Shown in pieces: positions 1-6,907 of a stretch of 30,143 nt of DNA; within the stretch, counting starts at the first letter, position 1; each line of letters opens with the position of its first letter. Source of the DNA: a virus; the IMG/VR virus record IMGVR_UViG_3300033981_000320, positions 1-30,143 of that record; one strand, written 5' to 3'. The notes beneath the pieces were generated by a model that made no database searches, was not told the origin of the DNA, and saw only the letters and a list, made by a program, of their open reading frames with translations. A program made the translations under genes and the position numbers.

Positions 1-1
1 C

Positions 2-241
2 GTCTTCCATTCCCTGCGGCACACCTGCGCCTCGAGGCTGGTGCAGGCGGGGGTGGACCTGATGCGGGTGAAGACCTGGATGGGGCACAAGGCGGTGGCG
101 ACGACCTTGATCTATGCCCACCTCGCTCCGCAGTCGCTATCGGACGTTGTGTCACGGTTGGATGAGTGCATCGGAGAGAAAATCTCCTGCGAAATCGGTG
201 ACACAATCTGTGGCAGAATTGGCACACTTTCGGCGGGGTGA
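2..241 (+). CDS. int: Phage tyrosine integrase, C-terminal part (5' end outside window)
   Basis: This is the catalytic C-terminus of a tyrosine site-specific recombinase, which would catalyse integration and excision of the phage at a host attachment site. The frame is open from base 2. It shows the HxLRH box (HSLRHTCAS, with Arg at 17-19 and His at 20-22), then an MGH motif (His at 86-88), then the nucleophile context TLIYAHL with the Tyr codon at 113-115. The order and spacing fit the R-H-R-H/W-Y family. About 41 residues follow the tyrosine, a slightly long tail with no recognised domain. The stop is TGA at 239-241, and a tRNA-like attachment core begins 24 nt later. The int-attP-RNA polymerase order matches integrase-bearing T7-like marine podoviruses. 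The start codon and N-terminal arm-binding domain lie outside the window. The family call is firm; whether the phage really integrates is inferred. Confidence 0.93.
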   Translation, partial: VFHSLRHTCASRLVQAGVDLMRVKTWMGHKAVATTLIYAHLAPQSLSDVVSRLDECIGEKISCEIGDTICGRIGTLSAG

Positions 242-249
242 TTGATAAT
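219..249 (+). promoter_or_regulatory. Weak candidate sigma70 promoter before attP
   Basis: TTGGCA (219-224) and GATAAT (244-249) are separated by 19 bp, a long but tolerated spacer. It would read through the attP region toward the RNA polymerase gene, which needs a host-transcribed early promoter. The -35 box overlaps one copy of the TTGGCACA repeat, so it may have another meaning. Confidence 0.22.
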
Positions 250-264
250 ACCCCTCACAAATCA

Positions 265-303
265 GCCGGCGTGGCGAAATAGGCAGACGCAGCGGATTCA
301 AAA
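265..303 (+). other. Probable attP core: 5' half of a tRNA-Leu(CAA)
   Basis: These 39 bases read as the 5' half of a leucine tRNA: acceptor strand GCCGGCG, the TGGCGAAAT...GGCAGACGC D-arm typical of tRNA-Leu, anticodon strand GCGGA, and loop TTCAAAA with anticodon CAA. They closely resemble E. coli leuX from memory. After base 303 the sequence no longer pairs as an anticodon stem (TCCGC expected, GTCGG found), and no T-arm or 3' acceptor strand follows, so this is not a complete tRNA. A tRNA fragment immediately downstream of a tyrosine integrase is the classical attP arrangement. P-SSP7 is reported to carry a comparable tRNA-Leu segment next to int. The strand-exchange point is probably in or near the anticodon loop, where identity ends. 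Confidence 0.75.
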
Positions 304-370
304 GTCGGTGCGTAGCGTGTAACGGAAGCAAGACAGTTGCAGCGGAATGTGTGCTGGGAGGGCTCCGATG

Positions 371-398
371 CGGAAATTGGCACACCCTGCCACTTCCG
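371..398 (+). other. Imperfect hairpin containing a TTGGCACA repeat
   Basis: CGGAA (371-375) pairs with TTCCG (394-398), and GGCA (379-382) pairs with TGCC (388-391) around a 5-nt loop, with a small internal loop between. An overlapping inverted repeat TTCCGA (394-399) / TCGGAA (419-424) follows. No T-run is present, so a terminator is unlikely. It may be an operator or recombination-related site in the 242-484 gap, which otherwise holds only the attP core and repeats. Confidence 0.3.
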
Positions 399-484
399 AT
401 TCAGAGACATAGGCGGATTCGGAACATCAATGTGACACGGGTTGTGCCAAACACGGCCAGGGAAGGCCGGGAACGGAACCAGGG

Positions 485-2890
485 ATGGGAAAGATCAGCC
501 AGCGTGAGCTTGACCTCGAGTCCTACGAGCGGGGCCGCAAGCGGTACTACCGCAACGTCCGAAGGGCGATGGACAAGGGGGTGGAGAGCGAGAGCAACTG
601 GGGGGCTCGGATGGTCGAGAGCGCCATCCTGCCGTTCTCGGACCGCCTCAAGACCGTCATGGAGACCGACACCGGGGTAGGGGCGGTGCTCCTCAAGAGC
701 CTCGGGCTGGCCCCTGAGGTCATGGCGATGATCGCCTTCCAGAGCCTCCTCGACGGGTGCTCCAAGAACAAGACCTTCACCCGGGGCTGCATCGAGGCGG
801 CCAAGGCGGTGCAGGCGGAGGCCATCGCCAAGCTCCTCCGCAAGGAGAGTCCCGAGAAGTTCGAGACCTACAACATGTGGATCCACCTCCGGGGGACCCA
901 GCGCAAGTCCAAGGACATCAAGCGGATCGCCTCCTACACCCACCCGGAGATCGTCGAGAAGTTCGCCTGGACCGACGAGGAGTCCCTCAAGGCCGGCTAC
1001 GTCCTCGCCATGACCGCCTGCGAGGCCACGGGCCTCCTCGAGCGGGTGACCTACAAGCGGTCCGCACGGCACACCGTCGCCGCCCTGGCGATGACCAAGG
1101 AGGCATGGGCCTACGCCCACAAGGCGATGCGCCACGCAGAGACCCTGCGCCCCGTCAAGCTGCCGATGGTCGTGCCTCCCCGCAAGTGGGTCAACCCCGA
1201 CGACGGCGGCTACGAGCAGGGCCTCGGTGACTCCCTTGTCCGTGGTTCCTCCAAGGTCGCCAAGGCAAGCCACACGAAGGAGGCGATGCCCCTTGTCTAT
1301 GACGCCATCAACGTCATCCAGCACACCCCCTTCCGGGTGAACCAAGGGGTCCTCGCGGCTGCCCTTGCGCTCATGGAGAGCCGTTCGCCCATCGGTGACC
1401 TCGACGTCCATGAGGAGACGCCGATGCCTGAGCGACCGCCCGAGGCTGACCTGAAGACCCGCAACCTCGACCAGTTCCTCACCCTGCGGCGCTACTACAT
1501 GGACTGCACCCGGATTGCCGAGAACAACCGGAGGATCTCCTCGCGCCGCCTCGGGGTGATCCAGACCATCAACCTCGCCGTGAAGTTCGCCTCAGAGAAG
1601 GACCTGCGGTTCTTCCACGCGGCTGCCCTCGACTTCCGTGGGAGGTTCTACTGCCAGGCCACGGGCCTCTCCCACCAGGGCAACGACCTCCAGCGGGGCC
1701 TCATCGAGTTCGGCCTCGGGCACCCCGTGCCGCCCAAGAGCGAGGCCATGCAGGCGTGGCTCCGTCACGGTGCCGCCGTGCTCGGCAGGAAGGGCACCCT
1801 CGAGGAACGTGCCGGCGTCATGCACTCCATGATCCGCTCCGGGGAGATCGACGCCATCGCCAAGGACCCGCTCTCCACGGTTCACCTCTGGGGCAAGGCC
1901 GACGAGCCCTTCTCCTACCTGGCGTGGTGCCTCGACATGCCCTTGGTCCGCGCCGGCAAGCCATCGCACCTGATGGTCGCCGTGGACGGCAGCTGCAACG
2001 GACTCCAGGTCCTCAGCCTCCTCCTGAAGGACGAGGTCGGTGCCGCCGCGGTCAACGTCATTCCCTCCGACCGCCCGAGCGACATCTACCAGATGGTCGC
2101 TGACCGGACGATGGTTCGCATCCGGGATGCCGCAAGGCTCGGGGAGAACTTCGCCCGTGAGTGGGAGGCCCTCGGGGTCAGCCGCTCGATGGTGAAGCGC
2201 CCGGTCATGTGCCTGCCGTACTCGATCAGCCAGCGGTCGGCCATGCTCTACCTGAAGGAGGCGTACCTCGAGAACCACCGGGACGGCCCGTGGATGGACC
2301 CGAGCAAGCCCTGCGGGTTCCTCATCCGCAAGGTGTGGCCGAGCATCGGGGAGATCGTGGTGAAGGGCACCCAGTTCCTCGACTGGGCACGGAAGGCAGG
2401 GCAGGTCATCGTCAATGCCGGCATCCACCCCATGTGGGTAACCCCGGACGGCTTCACGGTGCAGCAGTCCTACTACTCCTACGAGCCCTCGAAGGTGAAG
2501 ACCACCCTCGGGAAGCAAGCGCACATTTGGCAGATCCGAAACCAGACCGCCAAGATCGACCGCAGGAAGCACGTCAACGGCATCGTTCCGAACCTCGTCC
2601 ACAGCCTTGACGCGACGGCTGCACGGATGACGGCGAGACGACTGGTCGCGGCCAAGATCCCGGACATGGCGTTCGTCCACGACTCCTACCTCGTCCACGC
2701 CGCGTTCCAGCCGGTGCTTGCCCATGAGCTGCGCGAGGCGTGGATCGACACGTTCGAGGGTGACCCCCTCAAGGACTGGATGCGGCAGATTGAGGCGCAG
2801 CTCCCGAAGGGGTTCACGCTCCCGGAGCCCCCGGGCTACGGCAACCTCGACATCACGCAGCTGCGGAACTCAAAGTATTTCTTTGCTTGA
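485..2890 (+). CDS. T7-like single-subunit DNA-directed RNA polymerase
   Basis: This phage polymerase transcribes the middle and late genes (T7 gp1 equivalent). It is 801 residues against 883 in T7. Palm motif A is AVDGSCNGLQ with catalytic Asp501. Motif B is SMVKRPVMCLPYS with Lys571 and Tyr579, the same spacing as T7 Lys631 and Tyr639. Motif C is VHDSY with His732 and Asp733. The protein ends in aromatic residues (YFFA), as T7 RNAP ends in FAFA. The ATG at 485 follows a purine-rich GGGAA stretch and gives a sensible N-terminus. It is the first gene after int and attP, as in other integrase-bearing relatives. The missing ~80 residues are mostly N-terminal, so promoter recognition probably differs from T7; no T7 consensus promoter was seen. 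Confidence 0.98.
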   Translation: MGKISQRELDLESYERGRKRYYRNVRRAMDKGVESESNWGARMVESAILPFSDRLKTVMETDTGVGAVLLKSLGLAPEVMAMIAFQSLLDGCSKNKTFTRGCIEAAKAVQAEAIAKLLRKESPEKFETYNMWIHLRGTQRKSKDIKRIASYTHPEIVEKFAWTDEESLKAGYVLAMTACEATGLLERVTYKRSARHTVAALAMTKEAWAYAHKAMRHAETLRPVKLPMVVPPRKWVNPDDGGYEQGLGDSLVRGSSKVAKASHTKEAMPLVYDAINVIQHTPFRVNQGVLAAALALMESRSPIGDLDVHEETPMPERPPEADLKTRNLDQFLTLRRYYMDCTRIAENNRRISSRRLGVIQTINLAVKFASEKDLRFFHAAALDFRGRFYCQATGLSHQGNDLQRGLIEFGLGHPVPPKSEAMQAWLRHGAAVLGRKGTLEERAGVMHSMIRSGEIDAIAKDPLSTVHLWGKADEPFSYLAWCLDMPLVRAGKPSHLMVAVDGSCNGLQVLSLLLKDEVGAAAVNVIPSDRPSDIYQMVADRTMVRIRDAARLGENFAREWEALGVSRSMVKRPVMCLPYSISQRSAMLYLKEAYLENHRDGPWMDPSKPCGFLIRKVWPSIGEIVVKGTQFLDWARKAGQVIVNAGIHPMWVTPDGFTVQQSYYSYEPSKVKTTLGKQAHIWQIRNQTAKIDRRKHVNGIVPNLVHSLDATAARMTARRLVAAKIPDMAFVHDSYLVHAAFQPVLAHELREAWIDTFEGDPLKDWMRQIEAQLPKGFTLPEPPGYGNLDITQLRNSKYFFA

Positions 2891-2904
2891 CCCAATGTCA
2901 CGGA

Positions 2905-2932
2905 TTGCGGACACTCAATCAAGCGGTACAAT
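2905..2932 (+). promoter_or_regulatory. Candidate sigma70-type promoter before the ssDNA-binding gene
   Basis: TTGCGG (2905-2910) and TACAAT (2927-2932) are 16 bp apart in the 78-nt gap after the RNA polymerase gene. The -10 box is close to TATAAT. A strong purine-rich Shine-Dalgarno stretch (AAGGAAGGAAGGA) follows before the ATG at 2969. The match is by eye, and a phage-polymerase promoter could occupy the same gap. Confidence 0.4.
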
Positions 2933-2968
2933 GGGAAGCATCCCCCAACCAAGGAAGGAAGGAACAGC

Positions 2969-3604
2969 ATGAAGAGAGCATTTCAGCAGGTCACGACCCC
3001 CGCAGGCATCCTCCAGTACCCGGCGCTCATCGAGCCCGACACCCGGTTCGACGCCTCCGGGGTCTTCAAGACCAACATCGTGATCCCCGCCGGCGAGGGA
3101 GCCGACGACCTCGAGGAAACCCTGACGAACGCCCGGACCGCGTGGCTTGCCTCATGCGCCAAGGAGTCCGGCGGCAAGAAGGTCAAGGTCAACGAGGCGC
3201 TCCCCTGCTCCCGGGACGACGAGAACAACCTGGTCGTCAAGGCGAAGCTCCCGTTCCAGGTGAACACCAAGAGCGGCAAGAGCTGGCAGCAGAAGCCCGC
3301 GCTGTTCGACGCCAAGGGCCAGAAGGTTGACACGACCAACCTCCGGATCGGCAGCGGCACCCGTGCCCGCCTCGCGCTTGAGATCAGCACCTACAACCAG
3401 CCGGCGACCGGGGCCGGGATCAGCCTCCGCCTCCGCGGGGTGCAGCTCATCGAGGTCGTGGAGCCCAAGGGCAGCAGCGCCGGCGACTTCGGGTTCGGTT
3501 CCGAGGAAGGGTTCGTCTCGGAGACCTTCGACAACTTCGAGGATGACCCCAAGCCGGTCAAGGCCGCTGCGGGTGGCAAGAAGGTCAAGGCCCAGGACTT
3601 CTGA
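2969..3604 (+). CDS. ssDNA-binding protein (T7 gp2.5-like)
   Basis: This is a replication and recombination protein that coats single-stranded DNA, 211 residues against 232 in T7. The body reads as an OB-fold-type beta-rich protein: ILQYPALIEPDTRFD near the N-terminus, and GISLRLRGVQLIEV at about residues 150-165, the conserved last strand. An acidic stretch (SETFDNFEDD) follows near residues 183-193. The chain ends in Asp-Phe, and T7 gp2.5 also has a functionally important C-terminal Phe. Unlike T7, a basic Lys-rich segment separates the acidic stretch from the end, so the tail charge is less continuous. It is placed directly after RNA polymerase, as in T7 relatives. The start has a strong AAGGAAGG ribosome site. 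Confidence 0.88.
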   Translation: MKRAFQQVTTPAGILQYPALIEPDTRFDASGVFKTNIVIPAGEGADDLEETLTNARTAWLASCAKESGGKKVKVNEALPCSRDDENNLVVKAKLPFQVNTKSGKSWQQKPALFDAKGQKVDTTNLRIGSGTRARLALEISTYNQPATGAGISLRLRGVQLIEVVEPKGSSAGDFGFGSEEGFVSETFDNFEDDPKPVKAAAGGKKVKAQDF

Positions 3605-4413
3605 TGGATCCCTTCCGAATCCCGCAGCCTGCCATCGTCAGCTTCAGCGGTGGCAGGACGAGCGGATACATGCTCCGTAGGGTCATCGACGCCTACGGCG
3701 GATCTCTTCCGCCAGAGGTGGAGGTCGTCTTCTGCAACACGGGCCGGGAACATCCAGCGACGTACGAGTTCATCGAAGCGGTGTCGAGGAACTGGGGCTG
3801 CCCTGTGCGGTGGGTTGAGTGGACACCTGAGCGTCCGTTCGTGCGTGAGGTGTCTCCCCAGTCCGCCGACAGGGAAGGGAAGGTGTTTGCTGGGTTGATC
3901 GGGAAGAAGCGGTATCTACCGAACCCGATCACCCGGTTCTGCACCAGCGAGATGAAGGTCCTGGCAGTTCGTCGGTTTTCGAAGCACACCCTCGGATGGG
4001 ATGCCTGGACGACTGCGGTTGGCATCCGTGCGGATGAGCCTCGGCGTGTCGCCAAGATCAAGGATCACGGCGACGAGGTCAAGGTCTGTCCTTTAGCCCG
4101 CGCCGGGGTCACCGCGTCGGAGGTCAACGAGTTCTGGAAGGCATCTGACTTCGACCTCGGGTTCCCTCCTGGCGACAACTCTGCCGGCAACTGCTTCGGG
4201 TGTTTCCTCAAGAGCCGAAAGACGCTTGAGCGCCTGATCGCTGAGGATCCGGAACGCATGAAGTGGTGGGTTGGGATGGAGGACTTGGTCGGTGCTCGGT
4301 TCAGGAAGGACATCCCCACCTACAAGCAGATGCTCCAGCAGGTCTCGATCCAAGGAGTCCTGTTCGACGGGCCAGACACGGAGGGCATCGCTTGCGGTGC
4401 TTGTACTGACTAA
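3604..4413 (+). CDS. PP-loop ATPase, PAPS-reductase-like
   Basis: This 269-residue enzyme belongs to the adenine-nucleotide alpha-hydrolase (PP-loop) superfamily, near PAPS reductase and DndC. The ATP-binding PP-loop is SFSGGRTSGYM at residues 13-23. NTGREHP follows at 45-51, RFCTSEMK at 112-118 and GIRADEPR at 140-147. Cysteines stand at 113, 162, 197 and 200 (NCFGC) and at 264 and 267 (CGAC at the C-terminus), a pattern that could hold a metal or Fe-S cluster. Such proteins are common in phages but their substrate is unknown; sulfur transfer or base modification is only a possibility. Codon choice is more mixed than in neighbours (TTA, TTT, CGT, TTG appear), which suggests later acquisition. 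It overlaps the preceding stop by one base (TGATG). Confidence 0.85.
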   Translation: MDPFRIPQPAIVSFSGGRTSGYMLRRVIDAYGGSLPPEVEVVFCNTGREHPATYEFIEAVSRNWGCPVRWVEWTPERPFVREVSPQSADREGKVFAGLIGKKRYLPNPITRFCTSEMKVLAVRRFSKHTLGWDAWTTAVGIRADEPRRVAKIKDHGDEVKVCPLARAGVTASEVNEFWKASDFDLGFPPGDNSAGNCFGCFLKSRKTLERLIAEDPERMKWWVGMEDLVGARFRKDIPTYKQMLQQVSIQGVLFDGPDTEGIACGACTD

Positions 4414-4796
4414 TGCCCAACAACCGGGAGCGTGGGAAGCGCGGGGAGCGGGATGCCCGGGATGCGATACGCAAGTGCTGGGGAATCCAGTCTGCGTACC
4501 GGGCAGCCCAATCCTCCGGTTCCCTCTCGGCTGACCTCGGAGGCACCGGAGACATCCATTGCGAGGTGAAGCTCAGGAAGTCCATCGCGGTCTACGACTT
4601 CATCGAGCAGGCAATCCGCGACTGCAAGAACAAGGTTCCCGTCGTGCTGATGCGCCGGGACAGGAGCGACTGGCTCCTGATGATGAGACTCGAGGACACA
4701 CAAAGGTTCATCCATGCACTACAGCAACTCCTACAAGACCGTCCTGAACCCGCAGCTCGTCCCAGCCGACCCGGAGAAGCCGACGTTCTCGGTTGA
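4413..4796 (+). CDS. PD-(D/E)XK nuclease, Holliday-junction-resolvase-like
   Basis: This is a predicted structure-specific endonuclease of 127 residues that occupies the place of T7 endonuclease I (gp3, 149 aa) between the ssDNA-binding protein and the primase-helicase. The N-terminus is basic (RERGKRGERDARDA), with Glu12 in the helix typical of resolvases. The active-site signature is ADLGGTGDIHCEVK: Asp41 and Asp47, then Glu51-x-Lys53. The motif arrangement looks more like Hjc-type nucleases than T7 gp3, so function by analogy is inferred. The ATG at 4413 overlaps the previous stop by one base. The C-terminal ~27 residues lie in an 83-nt overlap with the next gene and are low in recognisable structure. 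Confidence 0.72.
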   Translation: MPNNRERGKRGERDARDAIRKCWGIQSAYRAAQSSGSLSADLGGTGDIHCEVKLRKSIAVYDFIEQAIRDCKNKVPVVLMRRDRSDWLLMMRLEDTQRFIHALQQLLQDRPEPAARPSRPGEADVLG

Positions 4797-4974
4797 CGGG
4801 GACTCCCTGGTCATCACCTCGGGTGACATCCGGATGACCCTGACGAACAGCGAAGCCTGCTCCCTGAGCACCTTCATCGAGCGTCACCTCGGGAAGTCCT
4901 GGTTCAACTCGTTCCTCAGCAAGACCGAGGCACCGACTCCCAAGTCAACCCGCTGCTACGCGGTGGAGGCATGA
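4714..4974 (+). CDS. Small conserved-looking protein of unknown function
   Basis: This protein of 86 residues is not recognised. Its start (ATG 4714) lies inside the 3' end of the resolvase-like gene, an unusually long 83-nt overlap for this genome. The codon pattern from 4714 on is strongly GC3-biased, like confirmed genes, so the ORF looks real. The predicted character is soluble and mixed alpha/beta, with two short beta-like segments (PTFSVDGDSLVITSGD, then IRMTLT) followed by a helix. The reading stops at TGA 4972-4974, and the next gene starts at once with GTG. Confidence 0.65.
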   Translation: MHYSNSYKTVLNPQLVPADPEKPTFSVDGDSLVITSGDIRMTLTNSEACSLSTFIERHLGKSWFNSFLSKTEAPTPKSTRCYAVEA

Positions 4975-5229
4975 GTGAAGGTCAAGTACGACGGGCAAGG
5001 AACGCTCGTCACCGTCTCCTTCTACATGCGTGAGGAAGACCACCCCTGGGATGCCGGGGTGACGATCCGCAGGACCCGGGCAGGGAAGCCTGGGGTCGGA
5101 TCGAAGGTGGACGAGAAGTGGCTTCCGGTCCGCAGGTCGGACGCGATTGACCTCTTGCCCCTCATGGGGCAGAACGTCAACGCCGTCTGGTCCCACGGCG
5201 AGGCAACCGCAGTCGTCTTCACCGCATGA
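4975..5229 (+). CDS. Small protein of unknown function
   Basis: This 84-residue protein starts with GTG immediately after the preceding TGA (TGA-GTG with no gap). No known domain is recognised. It is basic in the middle (TIRRTRAGKP) and ends in a beta-like stretch (EATAVVFTA). It overlaps the primase-helicase start by four bases (ATGA), so it is probably coupled to that gene's translation. Codon bias matches neighbours. Confidence 0.65.
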   Translation: MKVKYDGQGTLVTVSFYMREEDHPWDAGVTIRRTRAGKPGVGSKVDEKWLPVRRSDAIDLLPLMGQNVNAVWSHGEATAVVFTA

Positions 5230-6839
5230 CGGAGTCGTCTCGCTTCATCCGCCATGAGCCTTGCCCGAGCTGTGGATCGAGGAACAACCTCGCCCGCTAC
5301 TCGGACGGCCATGCCTACTGCTTCGGGTGCCAGCACCATGAGCGGGGCGAGGGTGTTGAACCGCAGCAGCAGAGAGTAGGAAGGATCCCAGGGATGATCG
5401 AAGTGGAATACGCAGCCCTCGAGAAGCGTGGGCTGACCGAGGAGACCTGCCGGCTCTGGAACTACGGCATCGGGGAGCACCACGGGAACCCCGTGCAGGT
5501 CGCGCTCTACCGGGATGCCTCTGGAGAGGTCGTGGCGCAGAAGCTCCGCACCGCGGACAAGCAGTTCAGGATCCTCGGGGATGCCTCGCGGATGGTCCTG
5601 TTCGGCCAGCACCGATTCTCGGGGCAGGGCCGGATGGTCGTGGTGACCGAGGGCGAGATCGACGCCATGAGCCTGAGCCAGGTGCAGGAGCACAAGTGGC
5701 CCGTGGTCAGCGTCCCCAACGGTGCCCAGTCGGCACCCAAGGCCATCGCCAAGAGCCTCGACTGGCTCGAAGGATTTGACCGCGTGGTCTTCGCGTTCGA
5801 CATGGACGAGCCTGGGCAGAAGGCGGCGAAGGAGTGCGCCAAGGTCCTCAGCCCCGGCAAGGCGTTCATCGCGCATCTGCCGGCCAAGGATGCCAACGAC
5901 TGCATCCGAAGCGGCAAGGCGAAGGAGCTGGTGAACGCCACCTGGATCGCCCCCGCGTACCGCCCGGACGGCATCGTGGCGGCACAGGACATCTGGGAGC
6001 GCATCGAGTCCTTCGACGCATCCCCGGGAATCGCCTACCCCTGGGCACCCCTGACCGAGATGCTCCACGGGATCCGCCCGGGTGAGCTCGTCACGGTCAC
6101 CGCAGGGACCGGGGTGGGCAAGAGCCAGTTCTGCCGTGAGCTGGCCTACCACCTCATCAAGAGCGGAACCCCGGTCGGCTACATCGCCCTCGAGGAATCC
6201 GTGGCCCGCACCGCCATCGGCCTGATGAGCCTCGAGGCCAACCGCCGGCTCCACCTCGGGGCCAACAAGGAAGAGCTCAAGGACTCCTTCGACCGGGTCT
6301 TCGGGGAGAACAAGGTCTACCTCTACGACCACTTCGGGTCCACCGAGGGGCAGAACCTCCTCGACCGCATCCGCTACATGGGAAAGGGCCTCGGCTGCAA
6401 GGCCGTGTTCCTCGACCACATCTCCATCGCCGTGAGCGGTCTCAACGACGGGCAGGGGGACGAGCGACGGATGCTCGATGCCTTGGTGACGAAGCTCCGC
6501 ACCCTGGTCGAGGAGACCCAGATCACCCTGTTCATGGTCTGCCACCTGAAGCGCGTAGACGGAAGGAGCCATGAGGAGGGAGGCGAGGTAAGCCTGAGCC
6601 ACCTCCGGTCGAGCCAAGGCATCGCGCAGCTCTCCGATGCGGTGATCGCGCTCGAGCGGAACCAGCAGGGCGAGAACAAGAACCAGACGAGGGTTCGCGT
6701 CCTGAAGTGCCGCTACACGGGAGAGACGGGTTCCTGCCTTGCGCTGGAGTACGACAAGGAGACGGGCCGCATGGCCGAGTGCCCGATGTTCGATCCGGCG
6801 GAAGACCCGAAAGAAATAGACGGCAATATTCCTTTCTGA
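5226..6839 (+). CDS. Primase-helicase (T7 gp4-like)
   Basis: This bifunctional replication enzyme synthesises RNA primers and unwinds DNA as a hexamer. It is 537 residues against 566 in T7. An N-terminal zinc-binding domain has Cys13, Cys16, Cys32 and Cys35 (CPSC...CFGC). A TOPRIM primase domain follows with VTEGEIDAMS (Glu142) and FDMDEPG (Asp192, Asp194). The DnaB-type helicase domain has Walker A GTGVGKS at residues 294-300 and a Walker B-like VFLDHIS segment. The zinc domain shows that this is the full-length, primase-active form. The ATG at 5226 forms an ATGA overlap with the previous gene. It is followed by a 68-nt gap with regulatory candidates. Confidence 0.97.
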   Translation: MTESSRFIRHEPCPSCGSRNNLARYSDGHAYCFGCQHHERGEGVEPQQQRVGRIPGMIEVEYAALEKRGLTEETCRLWNYGIGEHHGNPVQVALYRDASGEVVAQKLRTADKQFRILGDASRMVLFGQHRFSGQGRMVVVTEGEIDAMSLSQVQEHKWPVVSVPNGAQSAPKAIAKSLDWLEGFDRVVFAFDMDEPGQKAAKECAKVLSPGKAFIAHLPAKDANDCIRSGKAKELVNATWIAPAYRPDGIVAAQDIWERIESFDASPGIAYPWAPLTEMLHGIRPGELVTVTAGTGVGKSQFCRELAYHLIKSGTPVGYIALEESVARTAIGLMSLEANRRLHLGANKEELKDSFDRVFGENKVYLYDHFGSTEGQNLLDRIRYMGKGLGCKAVFLDHISIAVSGLNDGQGDERRMLDALVTKLRTLVEETQITLFMVCHLKRVDGRSHEEGGEVSLSHLRSSQGIAQLSDAVIALERNQQGENKNQTRVRVLKCRYTGETGSCLALEYDKETGRMAECPMFDPAEDPKEIDGNIPF

Positions 6840-6840
6840 C

Positions 6841-6856
6841 CCTTGGATCGCCAAGG
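6841..6856. promoter_or_regulatory. Short perfect inverted repeat after primase-helicase
   Basis: CCTTGG (6841-6846), ATCG loop, CCAAGG (6851-6856) follows two bases after the primase-helicase stop. It can form a 6-bp tetraloop hairpin. No T-run follows, so it is more likely an operator or RNA-processing or stability hairpin than an intrinsic terminator. Its left arm overlaps the -35 box of a candidate promoter. Confidence 0.35.
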
Positions 6857-6870
6857 ATCGTCAATACATT
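6843..6870 (+). promoter_or_regulatory. Candidate sigma70-type promoter before the DNA polymerase operon
   Basis: TTGGAT (6843-6848) and TACATT (6865-6870) are 16 bp apart, the same spacer as the candidate at 2905-2932 (TACAAT). The -35 box lies within the CCTTGG/CCAAGG inverted repeat, which would suit an operator. A GACATAAGACGG motif at 6877-6888 resembles GACATAGGCGG at 406-416 upstream of the RNA polymerase gene. Confidence 0.33.
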
Positions 6871-6907
6871 GTCTCTGACATAAGACGGTTGTTTGAAAGG
6901 ATCAAGG

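Larger units (their letters stand above)
147..450. repeat. Cluster of short TTGGCACA / GTGACACAA repeats around attP
   Basis: Related 8-11 bp motifs occur at 217-227 (AATTGGCACAC), 375-385 (AATTGGCACAC, identical), and 443-450 (TGTGCCAA, inverted). A second variant occurs at 198-206 (GTGACACAA) and inverted at 147-155 (TTGTGTCAC). They sit on both sides of the tRNA-like core. Direct and inverted short repeats flanking an attP core are typical of integrase arm-type or excisionase sites, so that role is inferred. Some copies lie inside the int coding end, so chance cannot be excluded. Confidence 0.4.

Noticed and set aside
375-395. Sigma54 promoter (TTGGCAC ... TGC)
   Set aside because: The distance between GG and GC is 8 bp, not the required 10.
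265-420. A complete tRNA-Leu gene
   Set aside because: Only the 5' half is present. The 3' anticodon strand does not pair and no T-arm (GGTTCGA-type) or matching 3' acceptor was found.
3604-4413. A true sulfate-assimilation PAPS reductase (CysH)
   Set aside because: The typical CysH C-terminal ECG(I/L)H motif is missing and the cysteine pattern differs. Phage context argues for another role.
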